Shown here one piece after another: positions 20,072 to 29,159 of a DNA stretch of 46,637 nucleotides (positions within the stretch are counted from its first letter, which is position 1; the number at the start of each line of letters is the position of its first letter). A program made the translations under genes and the position numbers. The stretch is from an uncultured bacterium (lineage in GTDB: Bacteria; Margulisbacteria; WOR-1; XYC2-FULL-46-14; WPAF01). Location of the stretch: positions 1-46,637 of the forward strand of contig CAIYXV010000118.1 of assembly GCA_903930225.1 (NCBI GenBank). Reading direction: 5' to 3'. The notes under the pieces are model-generated. The model saw only the letters and a list, made by a program, of their open reading frames with translations. It was not told the DNA's origin and searched no databases.

Positions 20072-20827
20072 ATGGATTGGATAAGGTCTTTACTGCTATT
20101 GTTGTTTATCAATGTATTGCTTTATTCCTCTGCCTGGGCCTGCCGTCCGCTGACGGTTGATGATTGCCCGCCGATAGAAAAAGGGAAGATTGGCATTGAA
20201 TCCGGTATTTCTTCTTTAAAAATTTCCGATTATGTCAGCAACCTGACTGAAGTGACTTCTGTTAAATACGGGATATTTAATAATATTGATGTTGGGGTTG
20301 ATCTGCCGTACTTGAATTTTACCCAGAACGGAGCACCGAATATTTCCGGCTTGGGCGACGCGATCGTTAAAACCAAGATAAATGTCGTCCCATCAGAAGA
20401 TCATTTTGCCGGACTGTCCTTTACTGCCGGGGCCAAGCTTAGCAACGGAGACGCGAACAAAGGCCTTGGCAGCGGCGCTACGGATTACTCAATAAATTCG
20501 ATCCTGACAAAAGAACTAGACAAACTGTCCATGCATTTAAATCTTGGTTATACAATGATCGGCCAGATCGCGGGACAAAGCTTGCGGAACGTACTGAATT
20601 ATGGCTGTGCCTTCGAAGCGCCTTTTATTGCCGATGCGACTCTGCTGGGGGAGATCTATGGCTTTACCAATTCCGATCCGGCATCGGACCTAAACCCGCT
20701 GACCGCTACCCTTGGAGCCAATAAAAAAGTGATCTCCGGATTGACCGCGGATGCCGGATTTTCGGTTGGATTGAACGATGCGGCGCCGCAGAATGTTTTT
20801 ATGATCGGGCTGACTACGGAAATATAA
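20072..20827 (+). CDS. outer-membrane beta-barrel transporter-like protein
   Basis: Signal peptide; CRPLTVDDCPPIEKGKIGIESG resembles the RPLTTDDAxTVEKGxxxxE start of MetA-pathway/phenol-degradation barrel proteins; beta-rich. Confidence 0.7.
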   Translation: MDWIRSLLLLLFINVLLYSSAWACRPLTVDDCPPIEKGKIGIESGISSLKISDYVSNLTEVTSVKYGIFNNIDVGVDLPYLNFTQNGAPNISGLGDAIVKTKINVVPSEDHFAGLSFTAGAKLSNGDANKGLGSGATDYSINSILTKELDKLSMHLNLGYTMIGQIAGQSLRNVLNYGCAFEAPFIADATLLGEIYGFTNSDPASDLNPLTATLGANKKVISGLTADAGFSVGLNDAAPQNVFMIGLTTEI

Positions 20828-20841
20828 GGAAAGGAGAAATA

Positions 20842-21552
20842 ATGCATATTCCAAACGATTTTCTCGACCCAAAAGTTTCGGGCAGTATGATGGGTGCGGC
20901 GGCGGTGGTGCTCGCGTATGCTCTGGCCAAAGTAAGGGCGGCGGTCACCGCGATCGTTCCGCAGGAGGCCCTGGCGGCGGCGGGGAAGGGGGTTGGTAAT
21001 CTTTTGAACGGCAGTAGAAGAGCCCTGACAAGATTAGGCGAACGAAAGCTCTATCTTATGGGTATGGCGGCCTCGCTCATATTCGCGGCGCAGATGTTCA
21101 ATTTTCCGATAAATAACGGCACCTCCGGACATCTTTTGGGCGGAGTGCTGGCATCGGTCCTGCTTGGCCCGTTCGCGGGAACGTTGGTCATTGCCGCGGT
21201 GCTGGCCATACAGTCATTGTTTTTCGGCGACGGAGGGATAATGGCGCTGGGAGCCAATATCATTAACATGGCTTTTTTCGGCGCGTTCATTGGTTATTAC
21301 ATTTATTATATTATTAAAAAATACCTGCCGGAATGGGCGAGCATCGGGCTTGCCGCCTGGGCTTCGGTCGTGCTGGCCGCTTTTGCCTGTTCGCTCGAGA
21401 TCGGATATTCAGGCACGATCGGTTTTAGCGCGATCATTCCCTCGATGTTTAAGGTCCACGCGATCATCGGTATCGTAGAAGCTCTGATTACCGTGACGAT
21501 GATAAAGGTATTCCGGTCAATGACCGCGGAGAACGGCGAGGAAACAGAATGA
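20842..21552 (+). CDS. cbiM: cobalt/nickel ECF S-component CbiM
   Basis: N-terminal MHIPNDFL, NFPINNGTSGHLLGGVLASVLLGPFAG, QSLFFGDGGIMALGANIINMAFFG. Confidence 0.95.
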   Translation: MHIPNDFLDPKVSGSMMGAAAVVLAYALAKVRAAVTAIVPQEALAAAGKGVGNLLNGSRRALTRLGERKLYLMGMAASLIFAAQMFNFPINNGTSGHLLGGVLASVLLGPFAGTLVIAAVLAIQSLFFGDGGIMALGANIINMAFFGAFIGYYIYYIIKKYLPEWASIGLAAWASVVLAAFACSLEIGYSGTIGFSAIIPSMFKVHAIIGIVEALITVTMIKVFRSMTAENGEETE

Positions 21553-21812
21553 AAAAGATAATATTCCTGGCCGTTGCGGTCGCGATCCTGGCCGCTTTTT
21601 TTGCCTCGGCCAATCCGGATGGTTTGGATCATGTAGCAGAAACGCTTGGATTCGGCGGTAAAGCGGCAGCCTCCACTGCGATAATGGCCGATTACAAAGT
21701 GCCGTTCATCCCGCATGCGTGTGTTTCAACCGCTTTGGCGGGAGTGACCGGAGTACTCTTGACCTTCGGCATTTTTTGGGCAACTATAAAACTTTCGGGA
21801 AAAACAAAGTAA
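21549..21812 (+). CDS. PDGLE domain (CbiN-like) protein
   Basis: FASANPDGLDHVAETLGF; 4-nt overlap with cbiM. Confidence 0.9.
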   Translation: MKKIIFLAVAVAILAAFFASANPDGLDHVAETLGFGGKAAASTAIMADYKVPFIPHACVSTALAGVTGVLLTFGIFWATIKLSGKTK

Positions 21813-21819
21813 TCTGTAA

Positions 21820-21825
21820 TATAAT
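21820..21825 (+). promoter_or_regulatory. -10 element of leaderless promoter (nadE)
   Basis: TATAAT, 6 nt before ATG 21832, no SD. Confidence 0.6.
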
Positions 21826-21831
21826 TAGTTC

Positions 21832-23421
21832 ATGAAGCTCGCGCTCGCCCAGATCAACAGTATGGTCGGAGATCTTTCGGGGAATACCAAAAAGATCAGG
21901 GACTTCATCGGCCAGGCAAGGTCTAACGGCGCCGATCTGGTCGTATTTCCCGAGCTGGCTATTACCGGCTATCCGCCGGAAGACCTGCTGCTCAAGCCTC
22001 AATTCATAGCCGATAGTCTGGCCTGTCTGAACGAGATCGCAAAAAGCGCTCAAGGTATCGCGGTTTACACCGGTTTTGTCGACTCCGCGCGCGGCTGTAT
22101 CTATAACGCCGGCGCCTTTATCGTCAACGGCAGGATCAGAGAGATCTACCGCAAGATGAACCTTCCCAATTATAGCGTCTTCGACGAAAAGCGGTATTTT
22201 ACCGAAGGGGAAAAAGTTTCGGTCGTAAATTACAAGGGGCTTAAGATCGGCCTGGGCATTTGCGAGGATATTTGGGTCGATGCCGGGCCGTACCGCGAAG
22301 AGGCCAAAAAAGGAGCGAAGCTGATACTGAACATCAATGCTTCTCCATATCATATAAACAAAGTAAAGGCTAGGGAAGCGATGCTCAAGAAACGCGCCAG
22401 GAGCACCCGGGCCCATGTGGTTTACGTGAACCTGGTCGGCGGACAGGATGAACTGGTGTTCGACGGCGGGAGCATGGCATTCGATCCCAAGGGGAACCTG
22501 ATCGCCTGCGCCCGGCAGTATGAAGAGGAACTTTTGGTCTTTGATCTTGAAGATGGGAGAATGGCGGACCGATGGTTGGGGGAAGATGAGGAAGTTTATA
22601 AGGCGCTGGTGCTGGGGACCAGGGACTATCTCGAAAAAAACGGCTTTAAGGAAGCGGTGATCGGGCTTTCGGGCGGGATCGATTCCGCGCTGACGCTGGC
22701 CGTGGCGGCTGACGCGTTGGGAGCGGACCGCGTCCACGCCATCTTTATGCCTTCGCAATTTACTGCCGATCAGAGCTTTGACGATTCAAAAGCGGTCGCC
22801 GCGAACCTAGGCGTCAAGCTGTCGGTCGTCCCGATCAAGGAGATCTATTCAAGATATCTGTCCGACCTGGCATCGGGTTTTCAGGGAAGAGCGTCCGATA
22901 CCGCGGAAGAAAACCTTCAGGCGCGGATCAGAGGTAATATTTTGATGGCGCATTCCAACAAGTTCGGCTGGCTGGTGCTGACCACCGGCAACAAGTCGGA
23001 GATGTCCACCGGCTACTGCACGCTTTACGGCGACATGGCCGGCGGGTTCGCGGTGCTCAAGGATGTGCCGAAAACACTGGCCTACCGGCTGGTCAAGTGG
23101 AGGAATTTAAAGACGAAGGTCATTCCCGATTCGATCATCAACCGTCCTCCGACCGCCGAGCTCAAACCAAACCAGCTGGACCAGGACACGCTTCCGCCTT
23201 ATTCTGATCTTGATCCGATCATGGAAGCGTACGTTGAAAAGAACAAGAGCATAAAGCAGATCGCCTCCTTGGGATTCGACCGCGAGACCGTGAAAAAAGT
23301 CATCTCCATGATCGATCATTCCGAATACAAGCGCCGCCAGGCGCCGCCCGGCCCCCGCATCACGCCGCGCGCGTTCGGCAAAGACTGGCGCGTCCCCGTC
23401 ACCAACAAGTACCGCGGCTGA
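21832..23421 (+). CDS. nadE: glutamine-dependent NAD+ synthase
   Basis: N-terminal nitrilase domain (FPELAITGYPPEDLL, GICEDIW) and C-terminal GLSGGIDSALTLAVA, TTGNKSEMSTGYCTLYGDMAGG. Confidence 0.97.
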   Translation: MKLALAQINSMVGDLSGNTKKIRDFIGQARSNGADLVVFPELAITGYPPEDLLLKPQFIADSLACLNEIAKSAQGIAVYTGFVDSARGCIYNAGAFIVNGRIREIYRKMNLPNYSVFDEKRYFTEGEKVSVVNYKGLKIGLGICEDIWVDAGPYREEAKKGAKLILNINASPYHINKVKAREAMLKKRARSTRAHVVYVNLVGGQDELVFDGGSMAFDPKGNLIACARQYEEELLVFDLEDGRMADRWLGEDEEVYKALVLGTRDYLEKNGFKEAVIGLSGGIDSALTLAVAADALGADRVHAIFMPSQFTADQSFDDSKAVAANLGVKLSVVPIKEIYSRYLSDLASGFQGRASDTAEENLQARIRGNILMAHSNKFGWLVLTTGNKSEMSTGYCTLYGDMAGGFAVLKDVPKTLAYRLVKWRNLKTKVIPDSIINRPPTAELKPNQLDQDTLPPYSDLDPIMEAYVEKNKSIKQIASLGFDRETVKKVISMIDHSEYKRRQAPPGPRITPRAFGKDWRVPVTNKYRG

Positions 23422-23452
23422 AATTTAGTCCCTTTCCTCACGAATATCCTGT

Positions 23453-24292
23453 ATGGGTATCGGTTCGACTTTCAATGGTTTCCGGGTGGAGCTGTCGCGC
23501 TTCAATCTCCCTTCCGCACGCGTAAGGCAGACCCTGCTTGATGTTTGGGGGAGAGAATCGGCAGGAGGATTGGCCAGGGGCGGGGAGCTTTACCGGCAGC
23601 TGGCTGACTTCAGGACCCAGCATTGCGATAAGAACGGGATACCCAGGGATGCAAGTGGCAACCTGACTTTGCTGCGATTGGAAGCCCCGTTCCGTCCGCA
23701 CCTGATCGAAGCCGCGGTCAATGCTTTGCCGAAATTGGAAGAAAGGATGATAGTTGAGTTCTATTACGGAGCTTTTTTAAGCGGTCCGCTGGCTTTCAGC
23801 GACAGTCCTTATGTTCAGGTTTCGCACGAACCAAAAGCGCTCGGTCTGGATACTTTACCAGCCGAATTCCTTAAAATGATCGGTCTGCCCAGCCTGGCGG
23901 AGTTGAACCTGGCCTCCTTTGCCAAGATGCTGAACCGGGAAGAGCTTGGTAAGATCGCATTGATCCAGAAAACTGCCCTGCCCAAACTGGTTCAGGTGAA
24001 CTCGACCGATCAGGAGTTCTCGTCGATCGAGAAGATGCAGGAGCTGTTCGACCTTTACCTTGAGATCAATTGCGGGAGCGGACCGGACGTGATCCACGAG
24101 CGGCTGGTACGGCCGGGCGGATACCTGATGTTCATGTTCCAGAACGAGGCCGGGTTCCCGGTCGCGTTGAACCGCGCGATGCGTGGTTCGCGCAAATTGA
24201 TGCGGCTTTCTGCAAGGATAACAAGGATGATCAGCGGGACCCCCGGGTTTGATCTTTCCCGGTACCAGGTGAGCGTTTATCAGAAGCTTTAA
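23453..24292 (+). CDS. hypothetical protein
   Basis: 279-aa ORF, no clear competing frame; no recognised domain. Confidence 0.65.
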   Translation: MGIGSTFNGFRVELSRFNLPSARVRQTLLDVWGRESAGGLARGGELYRQLADFRTQHCDKNGIPRDASGNLTLLRLEAPFRPHLIEAAVNALPKLEERMIVEFYYGAFLSGPLAFSDSPYVQVSHEPKALGLDTLPAEFLKMIGLPSLAELNLASFAKMLNREELGKIALIQKTALPKLVQVNSTDQEFSSIEKMQELFDLYLEINCGSGPDVIHERLVRPGGYLMFMFQNEAGFPVALNRAMRGSRKLMRLSARITRMISGTPGFDLSRYQVSVYQKL

Positions 24293-24415
24293 CGAGCCGC
24301 CAGCCGCGGCCGCCCAGATTGGCCCATTCCGGCAAACCCTGCCACCTGAAGCTGGTAAAAGACGACGCTCCGATCAAATCGCGTTTCCGGAAATATTTAT
24401 GCCGATCTGATCCTC

Positions 24416-24496
24416 AACCTGAGACTAAAGTCTCGGTTAAATTAAGTGATAGGGATAAGTGGGATTTTATTTTAACCGCGAATTTATTCGTAGGTT
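24416..24496. repeat. REP-like doublet of two imperfect palindromes
   Basis: AACC-t-GAGACT-aa-AGTCTC-GGTT (24416-24438) and AACC-g-CGAAT-tt-ATTCG-ta-GGTT (24474-24496). Confidence 0.6.
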
Positions 24497-24538
24497 GGAA
24501 TTTGGGATAAAATATATTCACTTGTCTTACCCCCTGTT

Positions 24539-25147
24539 ATGTTTTACAATTCAATCAATATGACATTATTTTTTGAGCAGTTCCTGCGGGTCTTTATCGC
24601 CATGTTCATTATTACCGATGTCCTGGGCAATCTTCCGTTCTTCATCGGGCTGACCGAGGGGCAGACCCAGCCGGAACGCAGAAAGACCTTTACCACCGCT
24701 ATCCTTACCGGCGTGGTGCTGTTGGCGGTATTCGTTTTCGCGGGCTCGCTGATCTTCAATCTTTTTGACCTGACGATCGACGACGTGAGGATCGCGGGCG
24801 GCATATTGCTTCTGTTCGTCGCGATCGAGATCATGATCAAGGGAAAGATAGACATTGGACAAAAAGAAGATCTGGGCGTGGTCCCTCTGGGGAGCCCTTT
24901 GCTGGTCGGTCCGGGAGCCATTACTTCGGCGCTGGTGATGCTTAAAGTCTACCCGTTCTGGGCAGTGATCGCGGGAATAACCGCGTGCTTTTTGGTGATC
25001 TGGCTGATCCTGAATTTTGCGGATACGGTTTACGGGTTCATGGGAAGGAACGGAGCGCTCATTATCACCAAGATCGCGGCTATCATAATCGCGGCGATCG
25101 CGGTGCTGTTCATCCGCCAGGGGATCCAGGCGATATTTTTAAAATAG
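24539..25147 (+). CDS. MarC family integral membrane protein
   Basis: IITDVLGNLPFFIGLTEG, GPGAITSALVML; start may be 24560. Confidence 0.93.
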   Translation: MFYNSINMTLFFEQFLRVFIAMFIITDVLGNLPFFIGLTEGQTQPERRKTFTTAILTGVVLLAVFVFAGSLIFNLFDLTIDDVRIAGGILLLFVAIEIMIKGKIDIGQKEDLGVVPLGSPLLVGPGAITSALVMLKVYPFWAVIAGITACFLVIWLILNFADTVYGFMGRNGALIITKIAAIIIAAIAVLFIRQGIQAIFLK

Positions 25148-25175
25148 ACCGCGGGCAATACTTTTAAGCGGAGCG

Positions 25176-27158
25176 TTATTCCTTCCAGATCTTATCGTTA
25201 TATTCGGAGACCATGCGGTGGGTGTTGAAGTATCCCGCCTCGCTGATGCAGTTAATCATCATGTCAACCCAGCTTGAGCTTTCCGTCTGTCGCGCGGCGG
25301 AATAATATTCCTTCATCATTTCTTCAAGATTTTGGTAGAGCTCATCTGAATCCTCTTTTAGCTTGAGGTCCGATTCACTGCCGATCTCTCCCGGCGCCGG
25401 CCGATACCCGAATATCCTCCCGATGCCTTTATCGGCCGCTTCGACCACCCAGCCGTCCAGGGTTGAGAGCTGGACCACGCCGTTGATGATCGCTTTCATG
25501 CCGCTGGTGCCCGAGGCCTCAAAAGGTGGGAGGGGATTGTTGAGCCAGACATCGACGCTTCCGGTCAGCTGTTTGGCAAAGTAGGTATCGTAGTTCTCAA
25601 GGAAGCAGATCCGCAATGATTTGCTTTCGCCCGAGAGCAGGGATATTTTCTCGAGCATGTTGTCCATGTGCAATGAGGCGGGGACATCGGCGGGGTGGGC
25701 TTTTCCGGCGATGATGATCTGCAGAGGCCCGACCCGGTGGGCAATCTCCACCAGGCGGTTGGGGTCGGTTAAAAGCATGGTCGGCCGTTTGTAGGTAGCG
25801 ATACGCCGCGCCCAGCTGATGGTAAAAGTGTTCTCGTCAAAGAACCAGAACTTTAAAAACTCCGAAAGCGCGCGCTTGCTCTCGATGTGCGCGTCCCACA
25901 GGCATTTTCTGAACCCGGCGTCAGTCTTGAGCGCCAGGACGTTCATAAGCTTGGTCGGGTCGGCCTCAAAGTCGCCGATCCGGTCCTTGAACTTCATCAG
26001 GCATTCCCGGATCGGCTTTGTCATCCAGGTGTGCGAGTGGATGCCGTTGGTGATGCTCTTTATATGGTCCTTATATTTCGGGAATTGTATCCGCATGACC
26101 TCGCCGTGTTTTTTTGCCACCCCGTTCACCGTATTGCTGGTATTGATGGCGAGCATGGTAAGGTTGGCGAGGTGGGGATGTTTTTCGTCCCGTCCGAAGC
26201 GGCGTACCAGGTCGATCTTGTCGGAGCCGAGCGCGGCTTCGAGCTCCTGCATGTCGAACCGGTCATGGCCGGCCTCGACGGGAGTATGGCAGGTGTAAGC
26301 GAACTGTTTTTTGATCTTTTCCGGGTCCTGGTCCTTTGCCATCTCGAGGAAAGCTAACGCGGCGTGGCCCTCGTTTAGATGATATTTATTGATCGAGTAG
26401 CCGAGGGCTTGCAGTGCCTTGACCCCGCCGATGCCGAGAATGGCGCGCTGGCAGATTTTGATCCAGTTATTGGTGCTGCGGTAGAGCTGTTCGGTAAGCT
26501 CCCGGAAGTAGGGAAGATTTTCTTCGATATTGGAATCGAGAAGGACGAGGGGAATGACGCTTTTCAGGTCATAGGAATAAACATAATATTTCCAGAGCTT
26601 AAGCGTAACTTCCTGCCCGCTAAGCTGGATCTTGATCCGGGGAATCAGGGGAATAAGGCCGGGGTAGGAGTCTGGATCCCAGGAAATAATATCGGGCATC
26701 TGGCCGCCGGAACGGAACCAGAATTTTTGCTTGAAGTAGCCCTTGCTCCAGAGGATCCCGATGCCGACCAGCGAGATCTTAAGGTCGGCGGATGATTTGA
26801 GCGAATCGCCCGCGAGCACGCCGAGTCCGCCGCTGTATATGGGCAGGTCGAGGATATTCCGCACCGGAAGGTAGTGGTAATAGTCCATGGCCTTCATGTT
26901 GGAAAAGACCTCGTGTTCGGTCAGGATGTTGCGCTCATCGACTGGATTTTTGGTCTTGAAGGTGTGGTAGATGCTGGGCGCGAGGCCGTATTCCATTGAG
27001 AAGTAGGCGATGGATCTCTGATCATTGGCGAGCAATTTTTTCTCCGCCTCGATCAGCGGCTGAACGGGAAAACCGAAGAATTCCGAATCGGTCATATCTT
27101 CAAGATATTTTTTATCGGTCGCGTCGAGTTTGACCAGCTCGATCAGGTTTTTTTGCAT
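25176..27158 (-). CDS. glgP: alpha-glucan (glycogen/starch) phosphorylase family
   Basis: AYFSMEYGLAPSIYHT, GGLGVLAGDSLKSSADL, NPLPPFEASGTSGMKAIINGVVQLSTLDGWVVE (PLP Lys). Confidence 0.95.
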   Translation of the reverse strand: MQKNLIELVKLDATDKKYLEDMTDSEFFGFPVQPLIEAEKKLLANDQRSIAYFSMEYGLAPSIYHTFKTKNPVDERNILTEHEVFSNMKAMDYYHYLPVRNILDLPIYSGGLGVLAGDSLKSSADLKISLVGIGILWSKGYFKQKFWFRSGGQMPDIISWDPDSYPGLIPLIPRIKIQLSGQEVTLKLWKYYVYSYDLKSVIPLVLLDSNIEENLPYFRELTEQLYRSTNNWIKICQRAILGIGGVKALQALGYSINKYHLNEGHAALAFLEMAKDQDPEKIKKQFAYTCHTPVEAGHDRFDMQELEAALGSDKIDLVRRFGRDEKHPHLANLTMLAINTSNTVNGVAKKHGEVMRIQFPKYKDHIKSITNGIHSHTWMTKPIRECLMKFKDRIGDFEADPTKLMNVLALKTDAGFRKCLWDAHIESKRALSEFLKFWFFDENTFTISWARRIATYKRPTMLLTDPNRLVEIAHRVGPLQIIIAGKAHPADVPASLHMDNMLEKISLLSGESKSLRICFLENYDTYFAKQLTGSVDVWLNNPLPPFEASGTSGMKAIINGVVQLSTLDGWVVEAADKGIGRIFGYRPAPGEIGSESDLKLKEDSDELYQNLEEMMKEYYSAARQTESSSWVDMMINCISEAGYFNTHRMVSEYNDKIWKE

Positions 27159-27165
27159 TAAAGCT

Positions 27166-27171
27166 ATTGTA
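27166..27171 (-). promoter_or_regulatory. -10 element of leaderless promoter (glgP)
   Basis: TACAAT on minus strand, 7 nt before ATG at 27158. Confidence 0.5.
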
Positions 27172-27218
27172 AATTAAAATCGATCCATTGTGAAGTGGAA
27201 ATATTTAAAAACAAGCGG

Positions 27219-27246
27219 TTGACATCAAAAATAGCCATTGTAGAAT
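27219..27246 (+). promoter_or_regulatory. sigma70-like promoter
   Basis: TTGACA N16 TAGAAT upstream of the 27280 gene. Confidence 0.7.
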
Positions 27247-27279
27247 GTCCTTGTGATCCAATCATAGGAGGAATTTATT

Positions 27280-27702
27280 GTGATGTATTTGATGATAGCC
27301 GGGATCGTTTCTTTGGTATTTGGCCTGGTGCTTCTGCTTTTCCCTAAGTATCTTAAGGGATTGTCTGCGGTGGTGGATCGATACCTGTTCGTGCTCGACG
27401 AATATTTGCGGCCGTACCAGAAACCGGCGGGATTTATCCTGCTTGTGGTCGGCGGCATCATGGTCATCATTAATTTGTTATACCCCGCGCTATCCCTTAT
27501 CCTGGCGCCGGTATGGGTGATCGCGATCCTGTTCGGCTTGCTTTTTGTGGCCATGCCCGACCGGCTCAAATCGATCACCGCGGTCGCCGACGCCAAGGTG
27601 GTCGACACCGACGAGTATGTCCAGAAGTCCAGCCGGTTCGTCGGAATAATCCTGCTGATCGCCGGGCTTTACATGTTCGTGATCGCGATTACATACCGGT
27701 AG
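27280..27702 (+). CDS. hypothetical small integral membrane protein
   Basis: Four predicted TM segments; two similar halves with DRYLFVLDEYLRPYQKPAGFIL / DAKVVDTDEYVQKSSRFVGIIL. Confidence 0.75.
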   Translation: MMYLMIAGIVSLVFGLVLLLFPKYLKGLSAVVDRYLFVLDEYLRPYQKPAGFILLVVGGIMVIINLLYPALSLILAPVWVIAILFGLLFVAMPDRLKSITAVADAKVVDTDEYVQKSSRFVGIILLIAGLYMFVIAITYR

Positions 27703-27840
27703 GAACTCCGTCCGTACCGGTCCCTGTCGCAGTTGATCTATTGACTGCCCAAATATCATATTAACCCCGGCTGATCGTTAAACTATTCCGCCTTTATTGA
27801 AATTATTCCTGCTTTGTTGCGATAAAAAAGTAGTGCAATT

Positions 27841-29118
27841 ATGGCAGGAATTTATAACAAAGTAATGGGATCCATAGATCGTTGTGTTTACCGGCTTTTA
27901 ACATCGCAGAGCCGTGTGCTGAATGCTTGTGACCGCGCTTTTACCCGCGGCTTTGGCCGCGCGGATGTCCGCGATTTAATGCCCGCTCAGGGCCCTGCGA
28001 TAGGGTCCAATATTATGATGATGTCGTCGGGCGGGCCCAATGATCCCGGAGCGACCAGTCCGTTCGCCTTTCCGATCGGCGGGGACCCTCTCAAGTTCAC
28101 AGTCGGTAATGTGGTTTCCGGGAAAAATGATAAGTTCACCGTGGTTCGGGAATTTGCCAAAGGCGGAATGGCAGAGATCTATTTGGTAAAAGATCCTCAG
28201 GGATGGGAGCGCCTGCTGAAGGTCATGGGGGATTTCTCTGCCATGCCCCGGGAAATCCAGGATGAGGCCTGTCTGCGTTTTACCAAAGAGGTCTTGATCA
28301 TGGAAGAAATAAAAAGCAAGTATGTGGTAAAACTGATCGACCACGATCCCCAGCCCTTCCCGCAGTGGTATGTAATGGAAAAGATCGCCGGCCGGGACCT
28401 TAAAACCACCATTGACGATTCGATGAATTCGCTGGCCCAAAAATGGGGCGCGCTGCTGGCAAAGAAAAAAGGCGAGGCGGAGATCTCTCAAGCCACCTGG
28501 GAATTGGCGTGGAGGCGTGCCCAGGAAGAAGCCAAATTGAAAGGGATACTGGACCTTAAGATCACGCTAGGCATAATGATCCACGCTATCAGCGGCTTGA
28601 TCGCTTTTGAAAAGGTCGCGGCCAGCCATCTGCAGTCGGCCAAAGTCGCCCATAGAGACATCAAGCCCGACAATATATTTATAGAACAAGATGATACTGG
28701 CACCATCAAGCGGGCGGTGCTCGGCGACTTCGGCATTGCCAGGATGGCCGGCAGCCAACTTACCCGGACCGAGCAGTTCGTGGGGACGATTGGCTATTCC
28801 GCGCCTGAGACTTTCGCTCTTGGCGGGTCAAAGTACGCCGATCAGCGTGCCGATATATTTTCTCTTGGCGCGACGCTGTATCACGTGTTGGTGGGCGAAG
28901 AGCCTTTTAAATCGAACGAACCGACCTTTATCTATCAATTTTGTACAACGCCGGCAACGCTGATCCAGCCGCTTACCGCAAATCGTCCTTATCATGTTTC
29001 TCTGCCGATCTGGCAAATGGTGTTCAAGGCAATGGCGGCCCAGCCCCAGGACCGTTACCAGTCTTACCGCGAGTTCGGCGAAGCATTGGTTGCCTTCTAC
29101 AAAGAATTGAATAAGTAA
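27841..29118 (+). CDS. Hanks-type serine/threonine protein kinase, cytosolic
   Basis: VREFAKGGMAEIYLVKD, VAHRDIKPDNIFIEQ, LGDFGIARM, GTIGYSAPE. Confidence 0.96.
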   Translation: MAGIYNKVMGSIDRCVYRLLTSQSRVLNACDRAFTRGFGRADVRDLMPAQGPAIGSNIMMMSSGGPNDPGATSPFAFPIGGDPLKFTVGNVVSGKNDKFTVVREFAKGGMAEIYLVKDPQGWERLLKVMGDFSAMPREIQDEACLRFTKEVLIMEEIKSKYVVKLIDHDPQPFPQWYVMEKIAGRDLKTTIDDSMNSLAQKWGALLAKKKGEAEISQATWELAWRRAQEEAKLKGILDLKITLGIMIHAISGLIAFEKVAASHLQSAKVAHRDIKPDNIFIEQDDTGTIKRAVLGDFGIARMAGSQLTRTEQFVGTIGYSAPETFALGGSKYADQRADIFSLGATLYHVLVGEEPFKSNEPTFIYQFCTTPATLIQPLTANRPYHVSLPIWQMVFKAMAAQPQDRYQSYREFGEALVAFYKELNK

Positions 29119-29159
29119 TTTATCCCTTTTCCCAAACTGGTATAATAGCTATCGGCACC

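Noticed and set aside
21784-22758. 324-aa minus-strand ORF opposite nadE
   Set aside because: Fully antisense to a strongly supported nadE; composition looks like a shadow reading frame with no domain motifs.
24319-24510. 63-aa ORF after the 23453 gene
   Set aside because: Runs through the REP-like hairpins, no SD or promoter evident, no recognisable homology.
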